The position numbers and the translations under genes were made by a program. Below the pieces are notes generated by a model. It saw nothing but the letters and a program-made list of their open reading frames with translations. It searched no databases and had not been told where the DNA came from. Positions 34,040 to 42,598 of a stretch of DNA of 64,000 bases are shown piece by piece (positions within the stretch are counted from its first letter, which is position 1; every line of letters begins with the position of its first letter). Origin of the DNA: Myxococcales bacterium (lineage in GTDB: Bacteria; Myxococcota_A; Polyangia; Palsa-1104; JAEUJZ01); the NCBI GenBank assembly GCA_016794505.1, contig JAEUJZ010000165.1, forward strand, positions 1 through 64,000, in the 5' to 3' direction.

Positions 34040-35470
34040 TTAAGGCTGGCTGGAGGGTTGTTTAGATTTATTATAAACATCCTTCAGTTGAGCAAGCCAT
34101 GTTGCTCTTGGAACTCTGAAGACCAGCACACCTGTTAAATCTTTTCTCTCGTTGCTTCTATCTCTGTTATCATATTCTTGCAGTAACCCGTATTGGCTGG
34201 ATTCTTTGTTATTCAACAGAGCAAGCTTATATTGATATGAATAACGTTCAATTATATCGTTCATTGCAAATAAGCTATTAGGACTCTGGAAAGATTTTAT
34301 CGAAGATTCCAAGTCTACCTTGTTGACATTCGATTTCCCGCCTTCAGCTTTCGATCCTGAAATAAACTCCAACGCGTACCCATTTCCTATCGAATATAAC
34401 GTATGGCAAAGTGGATGATTATAAAATATTATATCACCATCTGGTATATTCTTAATTTCATTTGGCTCTACCACTTTCGCACTTCGAAACCAAAGATCCG
34501 CTAAACGTTCATTAGCCTCTTCGATGTAACCCTTATTTGTTCTTTCATATAGCCACTTCGCTGCAGAATTATTTTCATCATTTCCAACGGTGGACATTGT
34601 AAACGCAAATTCATAGCAATTCATCGCCAATTTAGATTCGCGGTTCTTGGCGAGAAATTTCTGCACATGTGATGTATTTCCTCCATTTGGGCACGCATAG
34701 TCAACATCTTGATAAAGCCGGGTTGACACAAGATGGGCGCGTCGTCTTCCTACCTCTATCCGGAAGGAATCCATGTCCGAAAATGAATGTTCAGCATCTC
34801 CGCCGATCATCTCCAGGATGACCTCCTTCTGTGCAGGCCAGAGATCGCGCAGGTGCAGGTCCTCAATCTTCTCTATTGTTTTTCCGCCCACTTTGAGCAG
34901 CCGCTGCACCGTCGGTTGCACGCCGGCTGCGGGTACGCCTCCACCCAGCCCGAAGTCGAGCAGGCCCGCGACCGAGCGCCCGGAAGCCGCTGTGTCGCCG
35001 ACGAGATCTGCAAACTTCTCGTGTGGCGAGTCCTTTCGGCTCAGGGCGCCTGCTGGGCGGATGCCGCGCCGCTCAAGCACGGCATGCGCTGCCTCGTGCG
35101 CGGTATCACGCAGCGTCGCTGTCGGGCGTAGCGCCACCTCCCCGCCATAGCTGAAGGCCTCAGCCTGCAAGCGGTCGGCGGCACGCACAGCACGCTCGTC
35201 GCTGTGTATGCGCAGATCCGCCAGGCGATGCCCGCCGAACAGCGGCTGCAGCCTGGCCTGGTGCGGCATCGCAGCGCTTGGCCCGGATATGCCTTCTTCG
35301 GCGATGGCCCGCACCTGCCTGTCATTGAGCATCTCTTCCGCGGGCTGCTGCCGAGCCGGCCGCACCTCAGACTCGACGCTGCGCATCGGTGCGACCGGCC
35401 AGTCACTCTGAGCACCCGCCATGGCATTCTGACGCTTGTGAGATCTTGTCGAAGGTAGGTGCAGCTTCAT
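34040..35470 (-). CDS. DUF4157 (eCIS-core) protein with NlpC/P60-like C-terminal domain, putative toxin
   Basis: A 476-residue protein. An N-terminal disordered part is followed by a DUF4157/eCIS-core domain: LQPLFGGHRLADLRIHSDE, then an HEAAHAVLE metal-type motif at about 125. The C-terminal half is AT-rich in contrast to the first half. It carries a papain-like set of residues in NlpC/P60 order: Cys at about 284 in NCYEFA, then GDIIFYN, His at about 355 in CHTLYSIGNGYALEF. DUF4157 is common at the N-terminus of effectors loaded on extracellular contractile injection systems or other secreted toxins. A cysteine peptidase or amidase toxin is a reasonable inference, not proven. The ATG at 35470 with AAGGA upstream is preferred to an in-frame start at 35659. 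No injection system or immunity gene is visible nearby. Confidence 0.65.
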   Translation of the reverse strand: MKLHLPSTRSHKRQNAMAGAQSDWPVAPMRSVESEVRPARQQPAEEMLNDRQVRAIAEEGISGPSAAMPHQARLQPLFGGHRLADLRIHSDERAVRAADRLQAEAFSYGGEVALRPTATLRDTAHEAAHAVLERRGIRPAGALSRKDSPHEKFADLVGDTAASGRSVAGLLDFGLGGGVPAAGVQPTVQRLLKVGGKTIEKIEDLHLRDLWPAQKEVILEMIGGDAEHSFSDMDSFRIEVGRRRAHLVSTRLYQDVDYACPNGGNTSHVQKFLAKNRESKLAMNCYEFAFTMSTVGNDENNSAAKWLYERTNKGYIEEANERLADLWFRSAKVVEPNEIKNIPDGDIIFYNHPLCHTLYSIGNGYALEFISGSKAEGGKSNVNKVDLESSIKSFQSPNSLFAMNDIIERYSYQYKLALLNNKESSQYGLLQEYDNRDRSNERKDLTGVLVFRVPRATWLAQLKDVYNKSKQPSSQP

Positions 35471-36031
35471 GATCGATTTCCTTGTGTCCATTTCTAGCGA
35501 CGAGCAAAGAGCATGGCCCACCTGACATTTTATCAGCGGCCGGATCCGCAAAGCATAGGAAAAAAAGAGGTTCTTCTTGTTCATGGGGTCCAGCGCGGCT
35601 GCTCGAAGTCGACACACCGGGGCTGCCGGACGATGTGCGCCTTCGAGTGCCAAGCGCACACGAATTGAACAATCGGGAACGCAGAAGCGAGCTTCTCAAT
35701 CCCATGTTCTTAAACCGACAGTTCCAGTTTGCCCCAATGTCGCAACAACCTTGCCCCTACTTGAATCACGCATATCCTGATATCTACGCGGCAATCCAAA
35801 ACTCGGAAACAAACTCACTCACCAGCCTTTTTCACCAGTTGTCAGTTTGTGGCGTACTGAACTAGCTGAGGAAGCTGTTGCAAAGAACGGGGTAAGGATC
35901 TCTCTTCTGCGCTGTACAGGAATTTGAGGATTCGTATCTGCAATTGCTTGCTGCGCAACAAGCAGCGGTTTCCCAGCATTGCCGCGGTGCCGCCCGCCTG
36001 GGCAGTGCCACCGGCTTGGAGCGACGGCATC
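35471..36031. other. Intergenic stretch without a supported gene
   Basis: Only short frames in both directions, with no recognisable protein. The first 190 bp could encode an N-terminal extension of the DUF4157 gene but carry no ribosome site. The rest looks like decayed sequence between two relics. Confidence 0.5.
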
Positions 36032-36347
36032 ATGGCGACCTTGGCTGCACTACCGATGGTCGCGCTGCATCGCTCTTGGAAACACGCGAACAAGCGAGGC
36101 TGGGCGTTCAATCTCTTTGGTTGCGCCGATCGGGTTCATAACGGCATCAACGCCATCGCACGGCAGGTCGCCCCAGCTGCGCGTCGCGGCCTATGTCGTT
36201 GCCGTCCTCGTGCCCGGCATGCCGGTATTTCACCTGCTCGTCATCCAGACGCTGCTGCATGGCGGAACGGCCGCAGCGGATGGCGCAGACCGGGGCTCCG
36301 CGCAGAGCGCAGGGGGCACGAATGTAGCGTCCCGTCGCGGCAGCTAG
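36032..36347 (+). pseudogene. Frameshifted relic of a small membrane protein
   Basis: One frame gives KRGWAFNLFGCADRVHNGIN and the next gives VAAYVVAVLVPGMPVFHLLV. The two join at a frameshift near 36170. Together they resemble a small conserved bacterial membrane protein with a WxxN-G-D segment followed by an IPT-like hydrophobic helix and an H-x-L-I-x-x-L-L end; this match is from memory. The segment between the relic and the lysozyme gene (to 36505) holds nothing I recognise. Confidence 0.4.
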
Positions 36348-36505
36348 GTCGCAAAATCAGCGCGGCCAGCGACGGCGAAGCCGGCAAATTGCCACGTCGC
36401 ACGAGCCGCGCGCGGCAAGTGTCGGCCCGGCCGCAGCTGCAGGCGATGGCCAGGCTCGGCCGGCGTCGCTGCGATGCCAGAAGCCCTGTGGTACAAGCCG
36501 CGCGC

Positions 36506-37372
36506 TTACAGCCCGCGAAGCTCAGCGAGGCTGCCGTTGTACAGGTCGAGATCGACGTTGCCGCTGATGCCCGATACACGCCCGGTTGCCGAGTACTGCC
36601 AGAAGCGCAGCCGGCCCCAGTTCGGCGGCAGAAGCGGGCACGACACGCCCCAGTGCGCATCCCACAAATAGGGCAGCGGACTCGGCGTGGGATTGCCCAG
36701 ACCGCTCCAGAAGCCGGGCGAGGTGTACAGGATCGGCAGGCGTCCGGTGCGCGACTTGACCCGCTGCAGCCAGGTGTTGACGCGCGCCGCCACCGTCGCA
36801 TCCGACATTCCGCCCGTCACTTCCACGTCGATGACAGGCGGGATATCGCCGCTGCCAAAGCCGACTTTGTTTAGCTGGTTCACCAGCAGATCGGCCTGCG
36901 CCGTCGCGTCCTGGTTGGGGCGGAAGAACTGATACGCACCGACGGCGATCCCGGCGGCCTTGGCGCCCTTCCAGTTCGCTTCAAACTTCGGGTCCATAAA
37001 GCCGGTGCCATCGCTGACGCGGACAATCGCGAACTGCTTGCCGGCGGCTTTGACCTGGGACCAGTTGATCGTGCCTTGGTAATACGACACGTCGATGCCA
37101 TAGACCTTGCTGCTGCCGGGGCAGACGGTGGCCTGCGCGGCATACGGCGTGTCATCGGTTGCCGTTGGCTCTCCGCTGTCGTGCAGAAACAGCGCGCTGC
37201 CGATCGTGCCCTCTTCTATTTCTCCGTCGGAGCCAACCTTTTCCGTAAAGCGGCTGGGCGGTGCTGGCGTCGGAAGGCTCGCGATTTCTCCACCAGGGCC
37301 CAGCGGATCCAGGGAGCCGCCGCAGGCAGAAAACACGATCAGCGATCCGAACAAGCAGGTGCGTCGGTTCAT
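36506..37372 (-). CDS. GH25 lysozyme-like lipoprotein
   Basis: A 288-residue protein with a signal peptide ending in a lipobox-like FSAC (Cys at about 17), a disordered linker, then a glycoside hydrolase 25 barrel from about 90. The barrel shows VYGIDVSYYQGTINW (the first catalytic-site Asp), FAIVRVSDG, VGAYQFFRP and IPPVIDVEV (the DxE active-site pair), and ends RFWQYSATG. GH25 enzymes cleave peptidoglycan. As a probable lipoprotein it may remodel the cell's own wall or act on other bacteria. The gene follows a 9-bp terminator hairpin after the OmpA gene, so it seems separately transcribed. Confidence 0.88.
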   Translation of the reverse strand: MNRRTCLFGSLIVFSACGGSLDPLGPGGEIASLPTPAPPSRFTEKVGSDGEIEEGTIGSALFLHDSGEPTATDDTPYAAQATVCPGSSKVYGIDVSYYQGTINWSQVKAAGKQFAIVRVSDGTGFMDPKFEANWKGAKAAGIAVGAYQFFRPNQDATAQADLLVNQLNKVGFGSGDIPPVIDVEVTGGMSDATVAARVNTWLQRVKSRTGRLPILYTSPGFWSGLGNPTPSPLPYLWDAHWGVSCPLLPPNWGRLRFWQYSATGRVSGISGNVDLDLYNGSLAELRGL

Positions 37373-37399
37373 GGGACGATCCTTTTTTCGAGGGAAACT

Positions 37400-37422
37400 G
37401 CCGGTCCCAGGACGGGACCGGC
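37400..37422 (-). terminator. Hairpin downstream of the OmpA-TSP3 gene
   Basis: A perfect 9-bp stem GCCGGTCCC / GGGACCGGC with a 5-nt loop lies 40 bp past the stop of the OmpA gene. There is no clear T-run right after it, so termination strength is uncertain. Confidence 0.5.
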
Positions 37423-37461
37423 TGCAGACGGTAGAGCGCGAGGCGAGGTCGAAGGCCGCGG

Positions 37462-39543
37462 CTACTTCGCCGCTTCGTCCGAGCGCTTTTCGATGACGAA
37501 TTCAACGCGACGGTTGCGCGACCAGCAGTCTTCGTTGTGCTCGTTGCACACCGGACGCGTCTCGCCATAGCCGTGGGCATTCAGGCGGCCGGCCTCGACA
37601 CCCTTTTCGACCAGATACGTGCGCACCGCCTGGCTGCGCGCCTCGGTGAGCTTCATGTTGTAGTCGTCGTCGCCGCGCTCGTCGGCGTGGCCTTGCACTT
37701 CGATCAGCAGGATCTCGGGGTTGCCCTTTAGCGTCGCTGCCACGGCATCCAGAATCGGGTAGCTGATCGGCTTGATGATCGCCTTGTCGGTTTCGAAGTA
37801 GACCTTGTCGAGGATCTCAAGCTTGCCGCGGCGCAGGATGACGCGGCCCTTGTCGGGGCAGCCGTCTTCGTCTTCAAAGCCGTTATAGACCTCGGGCTCG
37901 TTCGGGCACTTGTCGTCCTTGTCGAGGATGCGGTCCTTGTCGTTGTCGGGATCCGGGCAGCCGTCTTTGTCTTCAAAGCCGTCCATGTCTTCGGGATCGT
38001 TCGGGCACAGATCGTCGACGTCGAGGATGCCGTCTTTGTCGTTGTCGGGATCGGGGCAGCCGTCTTCGTCTTCAAAGCCGTCGCGATCTTCGGGATCGTC
38101 GGGGCACTTGTCGATGTTGTCGGGAATGCCATCGCCGTCGCGATCGGACTCGACCGAGTCAGGGCAGCCGTCTTCGTCTTGGAAGCCGTTCTTGGTCTCG
38201 GGCTCGTTGGGGCACTTGTCGTCGACATCAAGGATGCCGTCGCGATCGTTGTCCGGCTCGGGGCAGCCGTCTTCATCTTCAAAGCCATCGATGTCTTCGG
38301 GATCGTCGGGGCACTTGTCGACGTCGTCCTTGATGCCATCGCCGTCGCGGTCGCCAACCAGCGGCTCAAAGATGAAGCCCAGGAAGGCGCGCCACTGCGA
38401 GCCGCCCGTCTGCTTGCCGGTATCCGAAAGGCCGTACACGCCCCCGCCCGCGCCCAAAAGCAAGAACGACTTCTTGGCCAGGTACAGCTTGACCGCGCCC
38501 ACGCCTTCGAGTGGGAAGGCATCCTTGTTGCCGGTCATGTCAACGAAGCCGTATAGCTCGCCGAGCAGGTCGACGTACTTGTTGATGATGTTCCAGGAAG
38601 CGCCGATGCCGTAGCTAAGCTGCGTGCCCAGCCGACGCGAAAGGCCCGTGCCGCAGCCAGCAAAGGGCGACATCGTCGAAAACATCGTCGTCGTGTTGTC
38701 GGCGGGATAGCAGAAGCTCGACGACATGCCGTTTTCCATCTTCAGCACGCTCGGCTTGCCGTAATCGGTAAAGCCCGTGCTGCCAAAGCGAACCAGCACA
38801 CCGACGTTGAGCGCGGTGCGGAAGCGACGATCACGGCCCCACTCGCGATCCACCAGCACCTGCGGGTGAATGGTGACGTTGTTTTCCGCCATGAAGTGCT
38901 TGTGGCCGTCGCCGTTGGCCCACTTGTCGATGGGCAGATACAAGGACAGCATGCCGCCCAAGCCCACCGGATACTTCGAGGTGTTTAGGATGCGACCCTT
39001 GAAGTGCAGGCCGGGGTCGGCAATCGCCACCTTGGAAAACGACAGATCATCCCGGCTGTCCGTGCTGGCATTGAAGCCACCGCACTCGCGACCCGGCTCA
39101 CAGACTTGACGGTTGCCCTGCATAATCGAAAGCGGCAGGGTGACCGCGATCTCGGTGTACTTGTACAAGCCCAACGCGAACTGAAGCTGCGCAGTGATCA
39201 GGTGATTGACCGAGAAGTTGCGGCCGTTCATCACCGTCTCGCCAGTCAGGCCGTGTATCCCGCCTGAAGGCAGCGACAGGACCAGCGGCTTACCGGCCCA
39301 GGTGCCCACCAGGCCCAGCGAAAAATCGAGGTGCCCCAAGACCTGCGACGCATTCAGCGTGACGTAGCCCTTGGTATCGATCGCCGGTCGGAAGAGCTGC
39401 ATGTTGTACGTGGCGTCGAGAAAACCGCCCTCTTGCACCGGCTGCGCGGCTGCCGTCTGAGCCGACAGCGCAAGCGCCAAGGCCGAGCACAACATGCCTA
39501 CTTTCGAAAACGCTCCATACAAATCGCGGAGACGCATCGGCAA
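37462..39543 (-). CDS. OmpA-like outer membrane protein with thrombospondin type 3 repeats
   Basis: A 693-residue protein with a signal peptide (to about 34). An N-terminal beta-barrel-like domain (about 40-390) is followed by a calcium-binding TSP3 region with repeated DRDGDGIxD and CPDDPED elements (about 395-560). The C-terminal OmpA peptidoglycan-binding domain (about 575-690) has VQGHADERGDDDYNMKLTEAR and RNRRVEFVI. It likely links the outer membrane to the peptidoglycan. Such proteins are common and abundant in myxobacteria. The TSP3 part is encoded by near-identical DNA repeats, so its copy number may vary. Confidence 0.9.
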   Translation of the reverse strand: MPMRLRDLYGAFSKVGMLCSALALALSAQTAAAQPVQEGGFLDATYNMQLFRPAIDTKGYVTLNASQVLGHLDFSLGLVGTWAGKPLVLSLPSGGIHGLTGETVMNGRNFSVNHLITAQLQFALGLYKYTEIAVTLPLSIMQGNRQVCEPGRECGGFNASTDSRDDLSFSKVAIADPGLHFKGRILNTSKYPVGLGGMLSLYLPIDKWANGDGHKHFMAENNVTIHPQVLVDREWGRDRRFRTALNVGVLVRFGSTGFTDYGKPSVLKMENGMSSSFCYPADNTTTMFSTMSPFAGCGTGLSRRLGTQLSYGIGASWNIINKYVDLLGELYGFVDMTGNKDAFPLEGVGAVKLYLAKKSFLLLGAGGGVYGLSDTGKQTGGSQWRAFLGFIFEPLVGDRDGDGIKDDVDKCPDDPEDIDGFEDEDGCPEPDNDRDGILDVDDKCPNEPETKNGFQDEDGCPDSVESDRDGDGIPDNIDKCPDDPEDRDGFEDEDGCPDPDNDKDGILDVDDLCPNDPEDMDGFEDKDGCPDPDNDKDRILDKDDKCPNEPEVYNGFEDEDGCPDKGRVILRRGKLEILDKVYFETDKAIIKPISYPILDAVAATLKGNPEILLIEVQGHADERGDDDYNMKLTEARSQAVRTYLVEKGVEAGRLNAHGYGETRPVCNEHNEDCWSRNRRVEFVIEKRSDEAAK
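37855..38350 (-). repeat. Tandem DNA repeats encoding TSP3 units
   Basis: About five imperfect units of roughly 100 bp, each with the plus-strand core GGGCAGCCGTCTTCGTCTTC or a close variant. They encode the Asp-rich calcium-binding repeats of the OmpA protein. Confidence 0.8.
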
Positions 39544-39701
39544 CGTCCTACCTCATCTATTTCGCGGGGTTAGCGTGCGTCGGTTTCTCTCGCTGACGCA
39601 CGGCAGTTCTCGTCGAGAGTGATTGTGCGTTCATAAATGACTTGTCCTCTATTGTCAAACGGCTTTCTCTCGACTACTGCAAGGGCTTAGGAATCGCTGC
39701 G

Positions 39702-40772
39702 ATGTCGCTTGGATCATCTGTGCCCATCTCTGGGCTCGCCTCAGAAACGACCCCGCTTGTCCCGCTGTCCCCGTCGGGGTCTGAAGCGGGCCCGGCTGTG
39801 GGTCCCCGCGCAAAGACCGCGCCAAATGTGGTGTTGGCAACCTCGTGGGCTCCGCCGGATGTGCGCGATCCCGACGGATATCTCGACGCGCTGCAGCGCC
39901 TGGGAGCAGAAGCCGTGGTCGTGGTGGCCAGCGATGCCATCCCCGCGGATCTGCCGAGCTTGCAGCGCTCGCTGGGACGTCGACGCCACGAGCTTGCTGT
40001 GGCCGCGCTAGAGGGCCAGATCGGCGCGCTTCACCTGGGCACCCCGCAGGCCTTCCAGACGCGCCTGTGTGCCATCGATCGGGCAGAAGCCGAGACCGCA
40101 GTCGCCGTCGTTCGCAGCGCCTTGGACCTGGCTGGTCAGCTCGGGGCCAAAGCGGTCCTGATCTCGCTCGGCAGTATCGGCGAGCGCAGCGACGGCATCG
40201 AGCGCCTGTGGGCTCGCCTGCTCGGCTGCTTTCGGCGCGGCGTGCTTTTGTACGACCCAAGCTCGGCCCAGGAGCTTCGTGAGATCCGCGCTGCGCTGGC
40301 CAGTCGACACCTGGATGCGACGATGCGCAGCTTGGATCCACTGCTCGAAGAAGCGTCTCGCCGGGGCATCACGCTCTGCCTGCGCAACCCGCCGCGCGGT
40401 ATCGAGCTACCGGCGGCGTTTGAGCTCGCCACGCTGCGCAGCGTCTTTGCCGGTGCGCCGCTCTCGTCGCTGCTGGATCTGCCGTCGGCGCATCTTTCCT
40501 CGATGCTGCAGCTGCTGCCGCTGCGCGATACGGTGCTGGCCTTTGCGGGCCCGCAGTCCCACGACGGCAAAACCGACCCCACGACGCCGCCTTGGGCCAA
40601 CTTGGCGGATGCCTGCGGCCTGATCGCGGGACTTGTGCCGGGACAAGGCGAGGCGCGACCTGCGGCCGTGGCGCGAGCGCTGCCGACGCAAGCCCAGCGT
40701 ATCTTCGCTCCGTGGGCTCTGCTTTCGCCCGACGAGGTGCAAAAAGGCATGACCGCGGTCGCGGCGCTTTGA
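39702..40772 (+). CDS. TIM-barrel protein of the xylose isomerase/AP endonuclease 2 type
   Basis: A 356-residue protein. After a disordered Pro/Ser-rich N-terminus, residues 50-340 look like a sugar-phosphate-isomerase-type TIM barrel (VVLATSWAPP, AALEGQIGALHLG, AKAVLISLG, ITLCLRNPPRGIEL, SSLLDLPSAHLS). The usual metal-binding Glu/His set is not complete, so it may be catalytically different or inactive. The ATG at 39702 with AGGA upstream is chosen over a TTG at 39642 without a ribosome site. It is divergent from the OmpA gene and ends 6 bp from the convergent ATC-hydrolase-like gene. Confidence 0.55.
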   Translation: MSLGSSVPISGLASETTPLVPLSPSGSEAGPAVGPRAKTAPNVVLATSWAPPDVRDPDGYLDALQRLGAEAVVVVASDAIPADLPSLQRSLGRRRHELAVAALEGQIGALHLGTPQAFQTRLCAIDRAEAETAVAVVRSALDLAGQLGAKAVLISLGSIGERSDGIERLWARLLGCFRRGVLLYDPSSAQELREIRAALASRHLDATMRSLDPLLEEASRRGITLCLRNPPRGIELPAAFELATLRSVFAGAPLSSLLDLPSAHLSSMLQLLPLRDTVLAFAGPQSHDGKTDPTTPPWANLADACGLIAGLVPGQGEARPAAVARALPTQAQRIFAPWALLSPDEVQKGMTAVAAL

Positions 40773-40778
40773 AGCCAG

Positions 40779-41468
40779 CTAGGAAGGAACGACAGGCAGG
40801 CGCACTTTGACATCTGTCGACGCAGCGCGACGGAAGCGGAAGTCACAGTGCGCGCCCCCCTGGGCCAGCGTCTGACTGCGCGCCAAACCCCAGGCAAAGG
40901 CTTCGCTGCCGGCGATGTCCGCCAAGCAAATGTAGGGCGCGAAGTCGGCCGCGCCCGCCGACAGTGCAAGCTCGCGAATGGCGCAGCGCGAATAGTTGAC
41001 GCCGTACTCGAACTGCCCAGGCTCGCGCTCGATAAACGAAAACACCCAGCCCCCAAGAGGACGCTTTTGCGAGCGGCGCGCAAGCCAGCGCGAGATCGCC
41101 TGCATCGGGCCGCTCAACATGCCGGGGCCGGCGAGCCAGCGCTCGACGCCCTGCGTGGCTGCAAAGCGCTGGCGTGTGGCGGCATCGCAGACTTCCCAGA
41201 CACGCTGCGCCGAAACGCCGTGTCGCGACAGAGCCAAGAACAGCGCGATGTACACCGCGCCGGACAGTGTGAACATGCGCATCTGAGGCGCAAACCAGCC
41301 GGGATCTTCGGCCAGATCGAGCAGCCGCTCGAATTCGCGTCGCTGCGCGGCCAGCACCTCATCCGCGAACGAGCCATCTTTGTGCGCAAGCAGCGCGGGC
41401 CGAAGAAAAGGTTGCCAGCGCGCAAGCTCACGGAATGCGAAGCGACGAATGCCTGCCAGCGTAGCCAT
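40779..41468 (-). CDS. L-2-amino-thiazoline-4-carboxylate hydrolase-like protein
   Basis: A 229-residue protein of the ATC-hydrolase family. The C-terminal core shows the family pattern: Y-x-x-CAIRELALSAGA, a central YICLADIAGSEAF, then LARSQTLAQGGAHCDFRFR. The N-terminal 110 residues are helical. The founding enzyme hydrolyses a thiazoline to make cysteine, but most family members are uncharacterised and the substrate here is unknown. It lies 54 bp upstream of, and converges on, a TIM-barrel gene. Confidence 0.7.
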   Translation of the reverse strand: MATLAGIRRFAFRELARWQPFLRPALLAHKDGSFADEVLAAQRREFERLLDLAEDPGWFAPQMRMFTLSGAVYIALFLALSRHGVSAQRVWEVCDAATRQRFAATQGVERWLAGPGMLSGPMQAISRWLARRSQKRPLGGWVFSFIEREPGQFEYGVNYSRCAIRELALSAGAADFAPYICLADIAGSEAFAWGLARSQTLAQGGAHCDFRFRRAASTDVKVRLPVVPS

Positions 41469-41522
41469 CGACGGTACCTCGCTGTGTAGTCTCGCATGGC
41501 GGCCGCGGTGGCCGCGCCTGTT

Positions 41523-42425
41523 TTATGCGTTGAGCTTGCGCAGGACGTCGTCCAGTCGCGCTTCCGGCAGCGAGACCCGCGTCGGCATGCCGCCACCCAG
41601 GTCAAAGAGCTTCACGAAGTCGAGCCCCGATTCAAAGCCCGCCGCGATGATGATGTAGCCAGCATGTCGCACGATGGCCACCGCGGCCAAGGCCTGCCCC
41701 GCAAGCAAGAGATCGGTCTTGTCAAAGGGACCGCGGGCATGATGCTGCGCGTCGACGAATACGGCGCGTCCGCGCGGCTGGTACAGCCCGGCCAAGCGCG
41801 TGGTCTCGGTGGCCATGGCGACAAACTCATCTGCGGCCTCGGCGATGACGGCTGCATCGTCGTCCTTTGGAAGGCCCGCCACCAAGTGACGCACGATGCG
41901 ATGCTTGAGCGCATCGTCGCGAAAGCGAGCGCGCAGCGCGTGATCGATGCGCAGCGCTCGCAGGGATGGACTTCCCGTGCGCGTGTCGATGGCTCGCGCG
42001 TCGTCGTCAGCGCCGGGGTACGGCTCGCGACCGCCGCGTAGCCATTTGGCCGCTGCGTACAAGCCGTCGAGATCCAGGTGACACAGAATGCTGCCGATGG
42101 GGCCGACGGTCTCGACTAGCGCGGGCGTGATCATCTCGGGACAGGCGCCGTGCTGTGACTTGCTGGCCAAGACGAAGCGCGGATCGCCGCGATAGTCGCT
42201 GTGGCGATCGTGGTCGTGATGGTCAACCCAGGCGGCCAGGCGGCTGCCCAGCCCGTCGATGAGGGGCCGCGTGATCTCGGCAAAAGACGTGCCCATGCCG
42301 TCGGCGGCAAAGGCCACATCCAGCACGACGACGCGACCGGGCAAGCGGCTGGCCCGCGGAAGCTGACGTGGCGAGGTAAAGAAGAGCTCGACGTGCGACG
42401 CTCTATCCAAGGACGCGGCGATCAT
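41523..42425 (-). CDS. DHH-like phosphoesterase with unusual motif order
   Basis: A 300-residue protein with VVVLDVAF (about 31-38), WVDHHDHDRH (about 65-74) and CHLDLDG (about 112-118). These are the metal-binding motifs of the DHH superfamily (exopolyphosphatases, nanoRNases, cyclic dinucleotide phosphodiesterases). In usual members the H-x-D-x-DG motif comes first; here it follows the DHH motif. The C-terminal part (about 215-300) resembles the substrate-binding DHHA1 domain by position (VFVDAQ, AIVRHAGYIIIAAG, GGGMPTRVSLPE). Activity is plausible but the substrate is unknown. Confidence 0.6.
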   Translation of the reverse strand: MIAASLDRASHVELFFTSPRQLPRASRLPGRVVVLDVAFAADGMGTSFAEITRPLIDGLGSRLAAWVDHHDHDRHSDYRGDPRFVLASKSQHGACPEMITPALVETVGPIGSILCHLDLDGLYAAAKWLRGGREPYPGADDDARAIDTRTGSPSLRALRIDHALRARFRDDALKHRIVRHLVAGLPKDDDAAVIAEAADEFVAMATETTRLAGLYQPRGRAVFVDAQHHARGPFDKTDLLLAGQALAAVAIVRHAGYIIIAAGFESGLDFVKLFDLGGGMPTRVSLPEARLDDVLRKLNA

Positions 42426-42598
42426 TTCGGCGAACTTACCACCTTTGCGTGGCGACGGCGGCGGGCTGCCACGCAGAACCGAGTCGTACCGCGAGGATGC
42501 AGACCCTCTGCGAATCTTGGCTGCCTGCCCGCGTCAAACGGGGCTAGTATCAAAACAATAGGTCGGACGAAAGAACACATTGAACTAGAGGTTTTCAG

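Noticed and set aside
35924..36874. Plus-strand frame running into the lysozyme gene
   Set aside because: Only its first part contains relic-like membrane-protein sequence; the rest is antisense to the GH25 coding region.
37855..38350. Regularly spaced repeats that could suggest a CRISPR array
   Set aside because: The repeats are in frame within the OmpA gene and encode TSP3 units; spacers are not unique.
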